Assembly: GCA_963722715.1 (NCBI GenBank)
Contig: CAVROA010000020.1
Span: forward strand, 62,001 to 126,000
Direction: 5' to 3'
Length of the DNA stretch: 64,000 bases
DNA from: DASQGA01 sp963722715
Lineage (GTDB): Bacteria; Actinomycetota; Thermoleophilia; Gaiellales; Gaiellaceae
Shown here: piece by piece, positions 33,067 through 42,448 of the stretch
Layout of the letters: every line of letters starts with the position of its first letter
Position numbering within the stretch: position 1 is the stretch's first letter
The notes under the pieces: generated by a model
What the model was told of the DNA's origin: nothing
Database searches by the model: none
What the model saw: only the letters and a program-made list of their open reading frames with translations
Made by a program: the position numbers and the translations under genes

Positions 33067-34572
33067 GGGCCGATCACGCCCACACCCCTCCACCGGCTAG
33101 AGCATGCGATCGGCGAGGCGGCCGGGTCGCCGGTAACGCTCGAACGTCCGCGGGAACCCGCTCCGGCGACTACGCCACGAACGTCGCGCTCTAGGTCGCC
33201 GGCAGCGGGGCCGCCCGCCGGTGGAGCTGGCGGAGGAGCTCGCGACGACGGCTGCGGACCTCCGGGGGTCGTGCTGCGTCCGCAGCAGCCCCCGGGTTCG
33301 TCAATTTGACACTGGCTCCCGCGGTTTTCTGCGAGTCCTGGACGAGATGTTCGAGGCGGGACGCGACTACGGAGGTGGCTCGGAGGCAACCCCGCCACAA
33401 CGGATCCAGGTCCAGATGGTCTCGGCGAACCGAGGGGCCCGATCACCGTCGCCGGGGGCCGAAACGGCGCCTATGGAGGCTCAGTCGCGCGCCTGCTCGA
33501 GTTCGCGGCGACAGGTCGAGCGAGAGTACTACTACAACGACTCGGGTGGTCAGATGGATCGCTTCCGGGCGTCTGTCGAGCGCGCAGGCAGGGTGAGGAG
33601 CTTCCCGAGGAGGTTACCAGGGCGTAAACATCGAAGATCTTGCTGAGAGGAAGGAGACCGGGTCCCGGCCATGCTCGCTCGAAATGAGGCGACGCTCGAA
33701 CGCTTCCGCATCGACTTCGACAGCTGGGCGAAGCTGAGCGAGCTCAAGCACGCGCTGCCGGCGCTCTTGGAGCGCCTCGATACGTACCAAAAGGACGGTG
33801 CCCTATGGGTGCGGTCGACTGCCGACGGGGACGAGAAGACGTGTCCTCATCGCCTCGGCGGAGCGGAGCGGTCTCCCGACCTAGAGGCGGCCGACATCGC
33901 CTACCTGCGCGACAAGCTCAGCGAGGCTCCGACCGGATGATCTACGTGCTCGGCGCTGACCATCATGGCGTCCAGGGGTGGTACGCGATCGTGGCAAAGA
34001 TGCTCGGTACGACCCGTCCGCGGTCGAGGTGCTCGTCTACCAGCTCGTCCACCTCACGAAGGGTGACGAGCAGACCAAGATGTCGAAGTGCCGTGGCACG
34101 ACGTCTGCTTCGAGGAGTACATCGACGAAGTCGGAGTCGACGCCGCCCGGTGGTAACTCGTCGCTCGAACCCGAGCAGTCGATGGAGATCGATATCGACC
34201 TTGCTCGCGAGCGAAGCGTGAAGAATCCCGCTTCTACGTCGAGTATGCGCATGCCGGAACGCCGGGATCCTCAGGGACGCTGAGGGCGTAAAACCCGTGG
34301 CAGAACCTCCGGCCGAGCCTCGCTCCGAAGGAAAAGGAGCTGGTGAAGCGGCTCGCGGACAATCCCCAGGTGGTGGCTGACGCGGTCGAGCGGAGGCCCC
34401 GCACCACGTATGTACGCGAACCGTGTGGCGGACGACTTCATCGCTCCTACCACGAGCACCGAGTCCTCGAGAGCGAGGCCGAGAGCTTTCGACTTGGGCC
34501 ATCAGTGTGACACAGAACGTGATCGCGCGCTCCCTCGACCTGACCGGGGTCGAAGGCTCCGAGCGCATGTAG
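33064..34572 (+). pseudogene. argS: Arginyl-tRNA synthetase, heavily frameshifted
   Basis: Fragments in all three frames line up in the order of ArgRS: IGPITPTPLHRLEHAIGEA and GDYATNVAL at the N-terminus, VELAEELATTAADL, QVQMVSANR (degraded form of the substrate motif), EREYYYNDSG, LLERLDTYQKDGALWVRST, MIYVLGADHHGV (containing the second His-rich motif), then GDEQTKMSK (the KMSK-type signature) and a C-terminal ADDF and VIARSLDLTGVEGSERM. About eight to ten single-base corrections are required. ArgRS is essential, so unless another copy exists this is sequence error rather than a dead gene. The start codon is not clear (about 33064-33073). Confidence 0.8.
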
Positions 34573-34675
34573 CGCGAGGCCGGACGTCGAGGTATGCTAG
34601 GACGTACGAGGTCCACACGACCACGCAGCTATTCCCCCCCCCGAAATCATTCTGGTAGCGGGCCGAGCAGTTAGG

Positions 34676-34767
34676 CCGAGAACACCGCCATAGAACTCCT
34701 CGGCCTTCCTGAAGCTGGGCGTCGGCAAAAAGACGAATGAGTTCGCGTGATCAGGGGTGTTCTGCAT
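34676..34767 (-). pseudogene. N-terminal fragment of a VOC/glyoxalase-like protein
   Basis: ATG at 34767 opens about 30 codons with NSFVFLPTPSFRKAEEFYGG and VLGL, matching the first beta-alpha unit of vicinal-oxygen-chelate proteins. Similarity stops near 34676. Nine C residues in a row (34634-34642), the longest single-base run noticed here, lie just beyond, so a mis-joined or gap-filled sequence is possible. Confidence 0.4.
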
Positions 34768-34929
34768 GATGTTGGCTCCTGCCGCGTGGTTTCGGCCGCA
34801 CCCGAGGCGGGTGGGCCGTTGCTCGCTTGGGTCTGAGCGACGCCCAATCTCAATGGGTGAGTTCACCTGTTGTCTTACCTGATCTGGGCGCCGTTAGGAT
34901 GACCCTGCGAAGGGCCACCGGCACGCCCA

Positions 34930-35887
34930 CGATTCCGATCGGAACCTCGCGTCGAGCTCGTCCGCTCACTGAGGCGGCGCGCTCGTCCGCCCGCTGGAAC
35001 GGCCGGGGTGAGAAAGAGGCTGCCGACCAGGCTGCCGTCGATGCGATGCGCCACATGCTTCAGACGGTAACGATGGCGGGCGTCGTCGTCATCGGCGAGG
35101 CCGAGAAGGACGAAGCGCCGATGCTCAACAACGGTGAGAAGATCGGGAACGGTGAGCGCCCGAGGTGGACGTCGGGGTCGACCCGCTCGAGGGGACGCGC
35201 GCGCCCTGCCCTCGCACAGCCGAACGTGATCCGGTGATCGCGGTCGCGAGCGTGGAACCATGTTCTTCCCGGCAGCGGCGGTATACATGGACAAGATCGC
35301 GTGGGCGCTGAGATCGCCTCCGGGAGGAATCACGGCCTCGCCGCAGCAGAACGTGCGCCCCGCGGCGGAGGCGAAGGGCGTCAAGCCGACTAACATCGTG
35401 CCGCCGCGCCGGACCGGGAACGGAACCAGGCGCTGATCCAGGGCCTGCGCGAGGCGGGGCGCGGGGGCACCTGATCATGGACGGTGACGTCGCCCCGGCG
35501 ATCGCAGGGCTCCCTCCGCCTCGATCATCGAACCGATGATGGGGATCGGGGGCACCCCCGAGGGCGTCATCGCCGCGGCCGCCGTGACGCGCCCGGTGGC
35601 GCATCCAGGGGAAGCTTGGCGAAGGAACGATGGGAAGCGCCAGGAGCTCGTCGCGGCCGGCGACGACCTCGACCGGGTGCTCACGACCTTGGACCTGGTC
35701 GCGGCGAGAACGTCTTCGCCGCGGCGACCGGCGTCACCGACGGCGCCCTCTGCACGGGGGCCGCTACACGAAGGAAGGCGCTGTGACCGACTCGATCGTC
35801 ATGCGATCCACGCTCGGGGACGTCCGTCGCGTGGAGGTGATCAGCGCTCGAGAAGCTCTCTCTTTTCCGGCCCGCGAATATCGCTAG
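34930..35887 (+). pseudogene. glpX: Fructose-1,6-bisphosphatase class II (GlpX), frameshifted
   Basis: Segments in different frames follow GlpX from end to end: DRNLA, LTEAARSSARWNGRGEKEAADQAAVDAMRHML, TMAGVVVIGEAEKDEAPML with the metal-binding acidic motif, VDVGVDPLEGT (read across a shift), GTMFFPAAAVYMDKIA, VAEAKGVKPT, LIMDGDVAPAIA, MMGIGGTPEGVIAAAAV, DLDRVLTTLDLV, and KEGAVTDSIVMRS near the end. The enzyme removes the C1 phosphate in gluconeogenesis. At least eight single-base errors are needed. The start is obscure; the stop at 35885-35887 follows the GlpX-like tail. Confidence 0.78.
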
Positions 35888-36089
35888 CCGTAGACCGGCT
35901 CGGGACCGAGACCCCGACTGGGAGGGCTGCTTCACGTCCCGACCTCGGCGGTCTGCGCACCCAAAGCGAAAGCGTCAACTGAGCGCACACTCGTCTGTGC
36001 TTACGCGAGCAATCCTGCTCGACCTCCAATTAATTCGAGCTCGCTGGACCATGGCCGACGCTTGGTCGACCTCCCCTCGGCGGCTCGGC

Positions 36090-37140
36090 GGCGACGACTT
36101 CGCCGCCGTCCGGGCCCGGTGCTGGCCGAGGCCGCGACTGCGGCTTCCATCTCCTCCGAGTAGGAACCGGAGCGTGCCGCACGTTGAGGCGTGCACGGTG
36201 AGGTACGCCTCCTGGGCCGCGGCGACGTTCTCTTCTTTCCCTCGCCACGCCTCGAGGGCGGGCGCCTGGAGCGCGCGGCCGTAGGAGAAGCTGAGCTCCC
36301 AAGGGTGCTCGCCCATTGTGTTCATGGCATTCAGGTGCGCGGTCGCGAGCTCGTCGTCTGGCCGCCCGACAGGAAGACGATGCCGGGCACGGCCGCGGGC
36401 ACCGTCGCTTCAGGCATCGGATGGTCTGTTCGGCCACCTCCTGGACGCCTGCCTGTTTCGGTACTCCCTCCCGGACAGCACCATGTTCGGCTTGAGGAGC
36501 ATGCCCTCAGCTCGACGCGCTGGAGGTAGAGCTCGTCAAAGACGGCTGCAGGGTCGCCGTAGTGACGTCATAGCAGCGCTCGATCGTGCGACCCCCGTCC
36601 ATCAGGACCTCGGGCTCGACGATCGGGACGAGGCCGGCTTCCTGGGAGAGGACGGCGTAGCGCGCCGAGCGCGTGTGCTTCACGTGGATGGTGTAGTGGG
36701 TTGGGAGGCCGTCGCGATGTCGATCACGGCGCGCCACTTCGTGAAGCGGGTGCCGAGCTCGTGGTATTCGTTCAGCCGTTCGCGGAGTCCGTCGAGGCCT
36801 TCGGTGACTGTCTCGCCCGGCGCCTTCGCCAGCGGCTTGGCCCCCTTATCGACCTTGATCCCCGGCACGATTCCCTGGTGCTCGAGCAGCTGGAAAAGGG
36901 TGTGCCGTCCGAAGCGCTCTGGCGGATCGTCTCGTCGAACAGGATGACGCCAGAGATGACTCGCCGGACCTTCGGTCGTGAAGAGCAATTCGCGGTAGGC
37001 GCGCCGAGTCTCTTCGGTCGACTCGACGTTGATCGTCTTGAAGCGCTTTTCGATCGTGCCTGTGCTCTCGTCGGCGGCAGAATCCCCTTACCCTCTGCGA
37101 CGAGCGTCTGTGCAATCTCTGCGAGCTCGCTGGCGGCCAT
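36090..37140 (-). pseudogene. Fructose-bisphosphate aldolase class I, frameshifted
   Basis: From ATG 37140 leftward the fragments read as a Schiff-base (class I) aldolase of about 340 residues: MAASELAEIAQTLVAEGKGIL, VISGVILFDETIRQSASDG, LLEHQGIVPGIKVDKGAKPLA, ETVTEGLDGLRERLNEYHEL, RFTKWRAVIDI, AVLSQEAGLVPIVEPEVLMDG (with the catalytic Glu and preceding Arg), and the Lys-containing LLKPNMVLSG-like region in a broken form, ending about 36090 after EEMEAAVAA. Ten or so single-base corrections are needed. Together with glpX it supplies the fructose-bisphosphate steps absent from the gap operon. The 3' limit is approximate. Confidence 0.75.
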
Positions 37141-37299
37141 GGCTCTCGTCCCTGTCCGCGTCGTTTCAGCGAGGAGTATCCCGCTTCGACGATCTCCATG
37201 CCCGTGGAGCCGTGGTCCTTCCTCAGCCGGCCAGAATCGATGACGATGAAACCTGCGAGGGGCGGCTTTGCGGCCGTCGCCCTCGTCCTCCGGGCGTGC

Positions 37300-37445
37300 C
37301 TAGCCGAGGTATGCTGTGATGGTCGCGAGGCGGCCTGGGAGGCCTCCGAAAGGAGCGCCAGGGCTGCGACGATGGTCGGCGTGATGACCGTGAGTATGAT
37401 CGCATACTCGGACATCGTCTGGCCGGTCTGTCTCGGGTGGTCCAT
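37300..37445 (-). pseudogene. Flp/Fap-type pilin-like small protein, frameshifted
   Basis: ATG 37445 opens MDHPRQTGQTMSEYAIILTV, followed by a hydrophobic helix; the QTMSEYAIIL segment with Glu near the start of a helix is the mark of Flp-type pilins, which are processed before a residue close to the conserved Glu. One frame change near 37350 joins it to a LATITAYLG tail and a stop at 37300. The total is about 48 residues. No prepilin peptidase or secretion genes are nearby. Confidence 0.45.
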
Positions 37446-37537
37446 GAACGCTGGACGCTTTTCCTCCGATCCGGGCGGGCCGCACGCTGCTTCGTCCTCG
37501 AAGTGTGCCGGTAGGGGAGATTTCCGGCATCCCCCGG

Positions 37538-37543
37538 TAGAAT
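37538..37543 (+). promoter_or_regulatory. -10 hexamer of tRNA-Gly
   Basis: TAGAAT lies 9 nt upstream of the tRNA 5' end. Confidence 0.45.
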
Positions 37544-37552
37544 GACTTGCGC

Positions 37553-37625
37553 GCGGACGTAGCTCAGTTGGTAGAGCATCAGCTTCCCAAGCTGAGGGTC
37601 GCCGGTTCGAACCCGGTCGTCCGCT
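37553..37625 (+). tRNA. tRNA-Gly (anticodon CCC)
   Basis: The 73-nt gene has a 7-bp acceptor stem (GCGGACG/CGTCCGC), a D-arm with AGCTCAGTTGGTAGAGC, a 5-bp anticodon stem TCAGC/GCTGA around TTCCCAA (anticodon CCC), and a T-arm with GGTTCGAACCC. The discriminator is T. CCA is not encoded. The following 260 bp contain no supported gene. Confidence 0.95.
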
Positions 37626-37886
37626 CTCTGAAAGCCGCTGGAAGCCGAGGCGTTTTCAGGTCTTGAGCTCCGCTGACGGACTCGCCGAGAGCTCTCCATT
37701 GGCAAGTAATTGGCAAGCTCAGCGGCCCGAGAACGAGAGAACCCGCCGAAGCGGGTCCCTCACTGCATGGGTTTCGACGGTTGGCGGCCAAAAGTTCCCC
37801 GGCCCTTAGTCGTCGCTCAGCACGACCCCGGGTCTTGACGCATCCAAGGATGCTTTCTCAACTAAGTTCTTCGAAGGACCCGCCAG

Positions 37887-38510
37887 CTAGCCGAAGCGAT
37901 GCCGCACGGCTACGCGAATCCCCTCTATCGCAAGAGCCGCGCCGATCACGAAAGCGGCGGCAGGATCGGCCCACCACCAGCCGAGCGTCGAGTTCACCAG
38001 GAGCGCCGCGAGGGTAATCGCCGCGAGTGCCGCAGCCGCGATAGTCAGGATGCCGTCGCCGCGAAGCGCCCCGCTCGATAGGCCCTTGGCCACGTGCAGC
38101 TTGCGGCGTCCAAGCCAGGGCAGGACGGCAAGAGAGAGCGCAGCCAGCACCACGCCAAAGGGTGATTCCTCGGCGTGTGAGCCGCCTACAAGGGCACGAA
38201 TGGCCTCGACGCCGACATAGAGGCCTACAACCACCATCGCCGCTGCGATCCATCCGTGCGCCCGTCGTTCCAGACGTTCGGCGGCAGGCGGGTCGCGCTG
38301 CTCGGTCCGAAAGCGCCAGACCAAGACCACCGAGGCCGATGAGTCCAGCAGTGCGTTGAGTGCGAAGGCCGCCAGCGCCGGGCTGCTCGCAACTATCGAC
38401 GCGACCAACGCCGAAGCGCCAGCTACGCCGTTCCAGCCAATTGTGAAATACGAGAGCCGGAGCGCGGAAACGAGGAGCGGCGTGCGACGGTCATCGGTGT
38501 TCGAGAGCAA
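37887..38510 (-). CDS. Cation diffusion facilitator-like membrane protein
   Basis: The 207-residue protein has five to six transmembrane helices and reads like the membrane domain of the cation-efflux family: LRLSYFTIGWNGVAGASALV, then a helix with FALNALLDSSASVVLVWRF (the LLDSSAS part holds the Asp-type metal site), and a later GDGILTIAAAALAAITLAAL with WWWADPAAAFVIG, matching the second metal-site half. It lacks the cytoplasmic C-terminal domain of full CDF exporters. The TTG at 38510 is preferred to the longer frame back to 38627, which adds non-family sequence. Ion specificity is unknown. Confidence 0.7.
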   Translation of the reverse strand: MLSNTDDRRTPLLVSALRLSYFTIGWNGVAGASALVASIVASSPALAAFALNALLDSSASVVLVWRFRTEQRDPPAAERLERRAHGWIAAAMVVVGLYVGVEAIRALVGGSHAEESPFGVVLAALSLAVLPWLGRRKLHVAKGLSSGALRGDGILTIAAAALAAITLAALLVNSTLGWWWADPAAAFVIGAALAIEGIRVAVRHRFG

Positions 38511-38666
38511 GTAGCGCCTCCAGCCTGGTCGGGAACGAGGACTGATGCCGACCAGACTTCCCGGCGCGCCACCGAGAATCGTACTCGAGGCGGACCTCTT
38601 TTCCGCTCCTAGCCTTCCGCCCACCACACCAGCACCGTCGTGGACCGCCTGCGGGCCCGGGACCTG

Positions 38667-41289
38667 TCACTCACCAATAGCTTCGGTAAGAGCCTCGTCG
38701 GGCTCGAGTCCTCGCCCCGCGAACCTGGCCGCTTCGAACCCTTCTCCCTCCACCCGGCCGAGGTGGCGATCGAGCCACTCGCCGTCGAAGGGGCTGCGAT
38801 TGAAGCCCGACCATCCCGGAGGACGTCGGCAACACCGGCGAGCCGGCCGGCCCGGCCGCTTTTCCCGTCCAAGGCAGCGAGAACGGCCACTTTCTCGAGC
38901 CCGAAGGCCAGGAGTTCCTGGTCACCGACGCGCTGCGCCGATGCAAACGTGTCGCGGATCAGCTCGCGGGCACGGTCCCAGTCACCCCGCTCGAGCGCCG
39001 CGGCCGCGAGATTGTCGGCCGCGACGGCCGCGCCCCACTCGTTCCCGTGCGCGCGGTCGAGCTCGAGGGCCTCCTCAAGGCGCGCCTCCGCCTCGTTGAG
39101 ATCGCCCTGCTCGAACGCGATCACGCCGAGGTTCGTGAGCGCTCCCGCCGCCCCCGCCTCGTCACCGAGCCCGCGCCTCACGCGATGCTCTCCTCCAGGA
39201 GCGATCGGGCTCCTCGAGGTCGCCAAGGCCTCGTTGATCGTTCCCAGGCTGTTGAGCGCCCTCGCAACACGTCTTTGCTCTCCGTGTTCGCGAAAGATGG
39301 CCAGGCTGCGCTCGACGAGCTCGCGGCCCGCTCGGGCTCGCCGCGCTGGTCGAGGAGGACGCCGAGCGCATACAACGGGCGGGCGCGCAGCTCTCAGGCG
39401 CCCCTTCGGTCCGTGCGAGCAGCTCGGTCAGGCGGCTGCATCCCTCCAGAGCGTGGCCGTGCGTGTACCAGAATCAGCCGAGCGCTCCACCGAGGCGTAG
39501 GGCCGTCTCGTCGTCCTTGCTCGCGAAGGACGAGTCGAGCGCCGCGCGAAGGTTGTCGTGCTCGGCCTCGAGTCGATCGAACCAGAGGAGCTGATCGCCC
39601 GTCCGCAAGCCTGCGTCGGCCTCTTCCGCGAAGCGGGCGAACTCGAGCGCATGGCGGTCAAGGACTCCGCTTCTTCGCCGGTCTCCCCGAGGTACTCGCG
39701 CGCGTACTCACGGATCGTCGCGAGCATCGTGAACCGCGGCTCGCCCTCCTCGTCTTCGGTCTCGCTCAGGAGGCTGCGGTCGACGAGGACCCGACTCCTT
39801 CGAGCACGTCGTCCCCGCCGTCCGGATCGGCGACCCGCTCCGCGGCCTCGAGGTGAAACCACCCATGAAGACCGACAGCCGCGCATGCAGCCGGCGTTCC
39901 TCGTCGGCGAGAAGGTCATAGCTCCATGCGATCGTCTGGCGAAGGGTGCTCTGACGCCGCGGCACGCCGGCGCTGCGCGCGGCCGGGAGCTCGAGCCGGC
40001 GCTCGAGGCGGCGAAGGAGCGCCGCCGGCGGCAGCACCTTGCTCCAGGCCGCCGCGAGCTCGACGGCGAGGGGCAGCCGGTCGAGCCGCTCGCAGATCTC
40101 CGCAACGATCGGCGCGGTCTCGTCCGTCAGCTCGAAGTCGGGCCGGACCGCGCGGGCCCGCTCAACGAAGAGCATCATCGCCTCGGACTCGCCCAGGGGC
40201 GGAACGGGATACTGGCGCTCGGCGGCAATGCGGAGCGGCTCCCGGCTAGTCACTAGCAGCTTGAGACGCGGACAGGCGGCGAGAGGTCGACCAGAAGGCA
40301 CGCCGCTGCGCCGACGTGCTCGAAATTGTCGAAGAGGAGCAGGCTCCGCTGCCCCGCGAGCCCGGCTTTGAGCGCCTCGGCGATCGGGAGCGTAGGCGCC
40401 TTCCTCGATCCCGAGCGCTCGGGCGAGCTCGAGGGGAACGACATCCGGGTCGGTGATCGGCGCGAGCAGGACCCCGTACACGCCGTCCGGAAACGCGTCG
40501 ACGAGGTCGGCGGCGACCTGCAGCCCCAGCCGAGTCTTCCCGGTTCCGCCCGGGCCCGTCGACGTGACCATCCTCGTGTCCTCGCAAAGGAGGAGCGTCT
40601 TGACGGCCTCGAGCTCTTGGTCGCGGCCGAGGAGGGGCGTCGGCTGGGCGGGAAGGTTCGTGGTGCGGCCCTCGAGCGTCCGCGGCGGGGGAAATCGACC
40701 GGTATCCCGGCGATGCAGAGCTGGTGTAGGCGCTGCGGCCGGCTGCAGGTCCTTGAGCCGGTGCTCTCCGAGGTCGCGGAAGGTGAGCCCGCCGAGCTCG
40801 GCGGGGAGCAGGTCGCGTGTCGTCTGGGAGAGGAGAACCTGGCCGCCGTGGGCCGCCGTCGTCACCCGCGCTGCTCGATGCATGTCGATGCCGACGTAAC
40901 CATCGGCGGTCACGGTCGGCTCCCCGGTGTGGAGCCCGATTCGGACACGAATGACCGCATCATCGGGCCAGTCGTGAGAGGCGAGCGCTAGCTGCGCTTC
41001 GGCTGCGGCGGTCGCCGCCGCGCCAGGCCCCGGCGAAGGCAAGGAAGAAGGCATCGCCCTCGGCACCGAGCTCGTTGCCTCCGCGCGCCGCGAAGACCTC
41101 GCGCAGGATGCGGTTATGGTCGGCGAGGAGGCCGGGCCAGCGATCGCCGAGTCGTTCGGCGAGCGCCGTCGAGCCTTCGATGTCCGTGAAGAGCAGCGTG
41201 ACAGTAGTCGGCGGCAGCTCCACTTTTGCGACGTTAGCTGTCGCGGCGCTCTGAGGGTCAAGATCGGCGGGCATCGTCAGGGAGCTCAT
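38667..41289 (-). pseudogene. Class III adenylate/guanylate cyclase - ATPase - TPR regulator, frameshifted
   Basis: Reading leftward from ATG 41289 the segments form one protein of about 870 residues. First a class III nucleotide cyclase domain: VTLLFTDIEGSTALAERLGD, NELGAEGDAFFLAFAGA, RIGLHTGEPTVTADGYVG. Then an ATPase domain with a P-loop (TSTGPGGTGKTRLGLQVAA) and LLVTSREPLRIAAE. Finally tetratricopeptide-like helices from about 39250 to 38700 (GALTNLGVIAFEQGDLNEAE, AVAADNLAAAALERGDWDRA) and a stop at 38667 after EAIGE. Such proteins couple cyclic nucleotide synthesis to an STAND-type ATPase sensor. Six or more frame corrections are needed (near 41020, 40730, 40390, 40250, 39800 and 39200). 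Confidence 0.7.
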
Positions 41290-41347
41290 CGAAGCGATTC
41301 GCGCGGCCCGCTGAAGCCGCTCTCGCGCGATCGGTCCGGCCTGTGCC

Positions 41348-41554
41348 TTACGCGCGAGTGGCGCTGTGAAGGGTGACTTCTTCCTTCAGACCCTTGAGCG
41401 CGACCGGCCCGATCGGCTCGAACCTCACACCGTCGGAGCCCGAGCACTCCCTCACCTCCTTGCTTACGAGCACCTCGCCAGGCCGGGCGTATTCGACGAT
41501 GCGAGCTGCGACGTTCACCGTTCGGCCGAAGTAGTCGCCGCCGCGAAAGATCAC
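41348..41554 (-). pseudogene. C-terminal fragment of a second class III cyclase domain
   Basis: A clean 68-codon stretch reads GGDYFGRTVNVAARIVEYAR, PGEVLVSKEVREC and PVALKGLKEEVTLHS, the end of a class III cyclase catalytic domain (the NVAARI part binds the substrate). The catalytic N-terminal half is missing: similarity stops at 41554, where plus-strand dehydrogenase sequence begins. It ends 59 bp upstream of the start of the larger cyclase gene and could be a duplicated or displaced piece. Confidence 0.5.
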
Positions 41555-41577
41555 ACGCCCGGCATTGACGCCGGCCC

Positions 41578-41740
41578 CGCCCCCGTCCGCGCCTACATCG
41601 ACGAGTTGCTCCCCGACGTGCTGGAAGGGCGGATCGAGCCGGGACGCGTCTTTGACCGCACCGGGTCGATCGAGGACGTCCCCAACGGATACCGCACGAT
41701 GAACGATCGCGAAGTCCTGAAGGTCCAGATCACGTTCTAG
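41578..41740 (+). pseudogene. C-terminal fragment of a zinc-dependent alcohol dehydrogenase
   Basis: About 50 codons ending at 41740 read PVRAYIDELLPDVLEGRIEP, FDRTGSIEDVPNGYRTMND and REVLKVQITF, the C-terminal helix and strand of medium-chain zinc dehydrogenases. The nucleotide and zinc domains are absent; the fragment begins abruptly next to the truncated cyclase fragment. Confidence 0.5.
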
Positions 41741-41749
41741 GACGACCCA

Positions 41750-41985
41750 TTGTCGACAACGACCATTCCGACCATGACGCTGAACAACGGCGTTGAGATG
41801 CCCGCCTTCGGGCTCGGCGTTTCCAGAGCCCGCCGGAGGAGAAGACGCGGTCGAGGCCGCGATCGCGAGCGGCTACGCGCTCGTCGACACAGCTGCCGCC
41901 TCCGGCAACGAGCGTGAGGTCGGCGAGGCGATCCGGCGCTCCGGGATCGACCGCGGCCAGATCTTCATCGTCGGCAGGGTCTGGA
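41750..41985 (+). pseudogene. N-terminal fragment of an aldo/keto reductase, frameshifted
   Basis: TTG 41750 (or ATG 41774) opens IPTMTLNNGVEMPAFGLGV, then after a frame shift near 41850 AAIASGYALVDTAAASGNER and EVGEAIRRSGIDRGQIFIVG. This matches the first three strands of AKR enzymes, including the catalytic Asp of the VDTAA motif. Similarity stops at about 41985, before the catalytic Lys region. It follows the dehydrogenase fragment by 9 bp. Confidence 0.5.
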
Positions 41986-42448
41986 TGCGCATCGGTCGAC
42001 GGCGCCCAACCTGTGGGCGCCGGCCTCGGCGCCAAGCGCGACAGCCCGGGCAACGAGGGGCGGGTGCGCGTTTGTCGACTCACGGGGCGTTTGCGGTCGG
42101 ACTCTCGCACGACCATCCCGCTCCGCCGCCCGTCGCCTGCTTGCCGACTGAGGAGAGCCAGCCCGTGCCGGAGCACGACGAACTCGAGCTAAGCGAAATC
42201 GTCCAAGCGGAACGCTGCGAGACGAACTAGAGCACCACCAGGCAGCAGAACGACCAGAATCAGAGACCAACACCTCGCGACTAGCGAGACGAACGCACGG
42301 CTCGACGTTCGAGATCCGCGTCCCAACCCGCCGACCGAGTTAGTGCACCCCACAGGATCGCGTGCCCCGTTCTGCGCGCACGCTGGGCCGTGCGCGAGTT
42401 CCTCTCGCTCGAGCCGCCCACGTGCCCGGCACGCGTGGTGGTGCGCGT
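41986..42448. other. 463-bp stretch without a supported gene
   Basis: Apart from an 8-bp perfect hairpin (GGCGCCCA at 42001-42008 with TGGGCGCC at 42014-42021) at the truncation point of the aldo/keto reductase fragment, nothing coding is convincing. Composition becomes more GC-rich after about 42350, where the enolase-superfamily gene approaches. Confidence 0.4.

Noticed and set aside
37690..37715. Short tandem ATTGGCAAG repeat after tRNA-Gly as an attachment site
   Set aside because: Only two 9-bp copies, not matching the tRNA 3' end, and no integrase gene is near.
37560..37790. Minus-strand frames across tRNA-Gly with a TTGFEPATLSLGS-like end
   Set aside because: These are the familiar artefact of translating the antisense strand of a tRNA; nothing upstream is protein-like.
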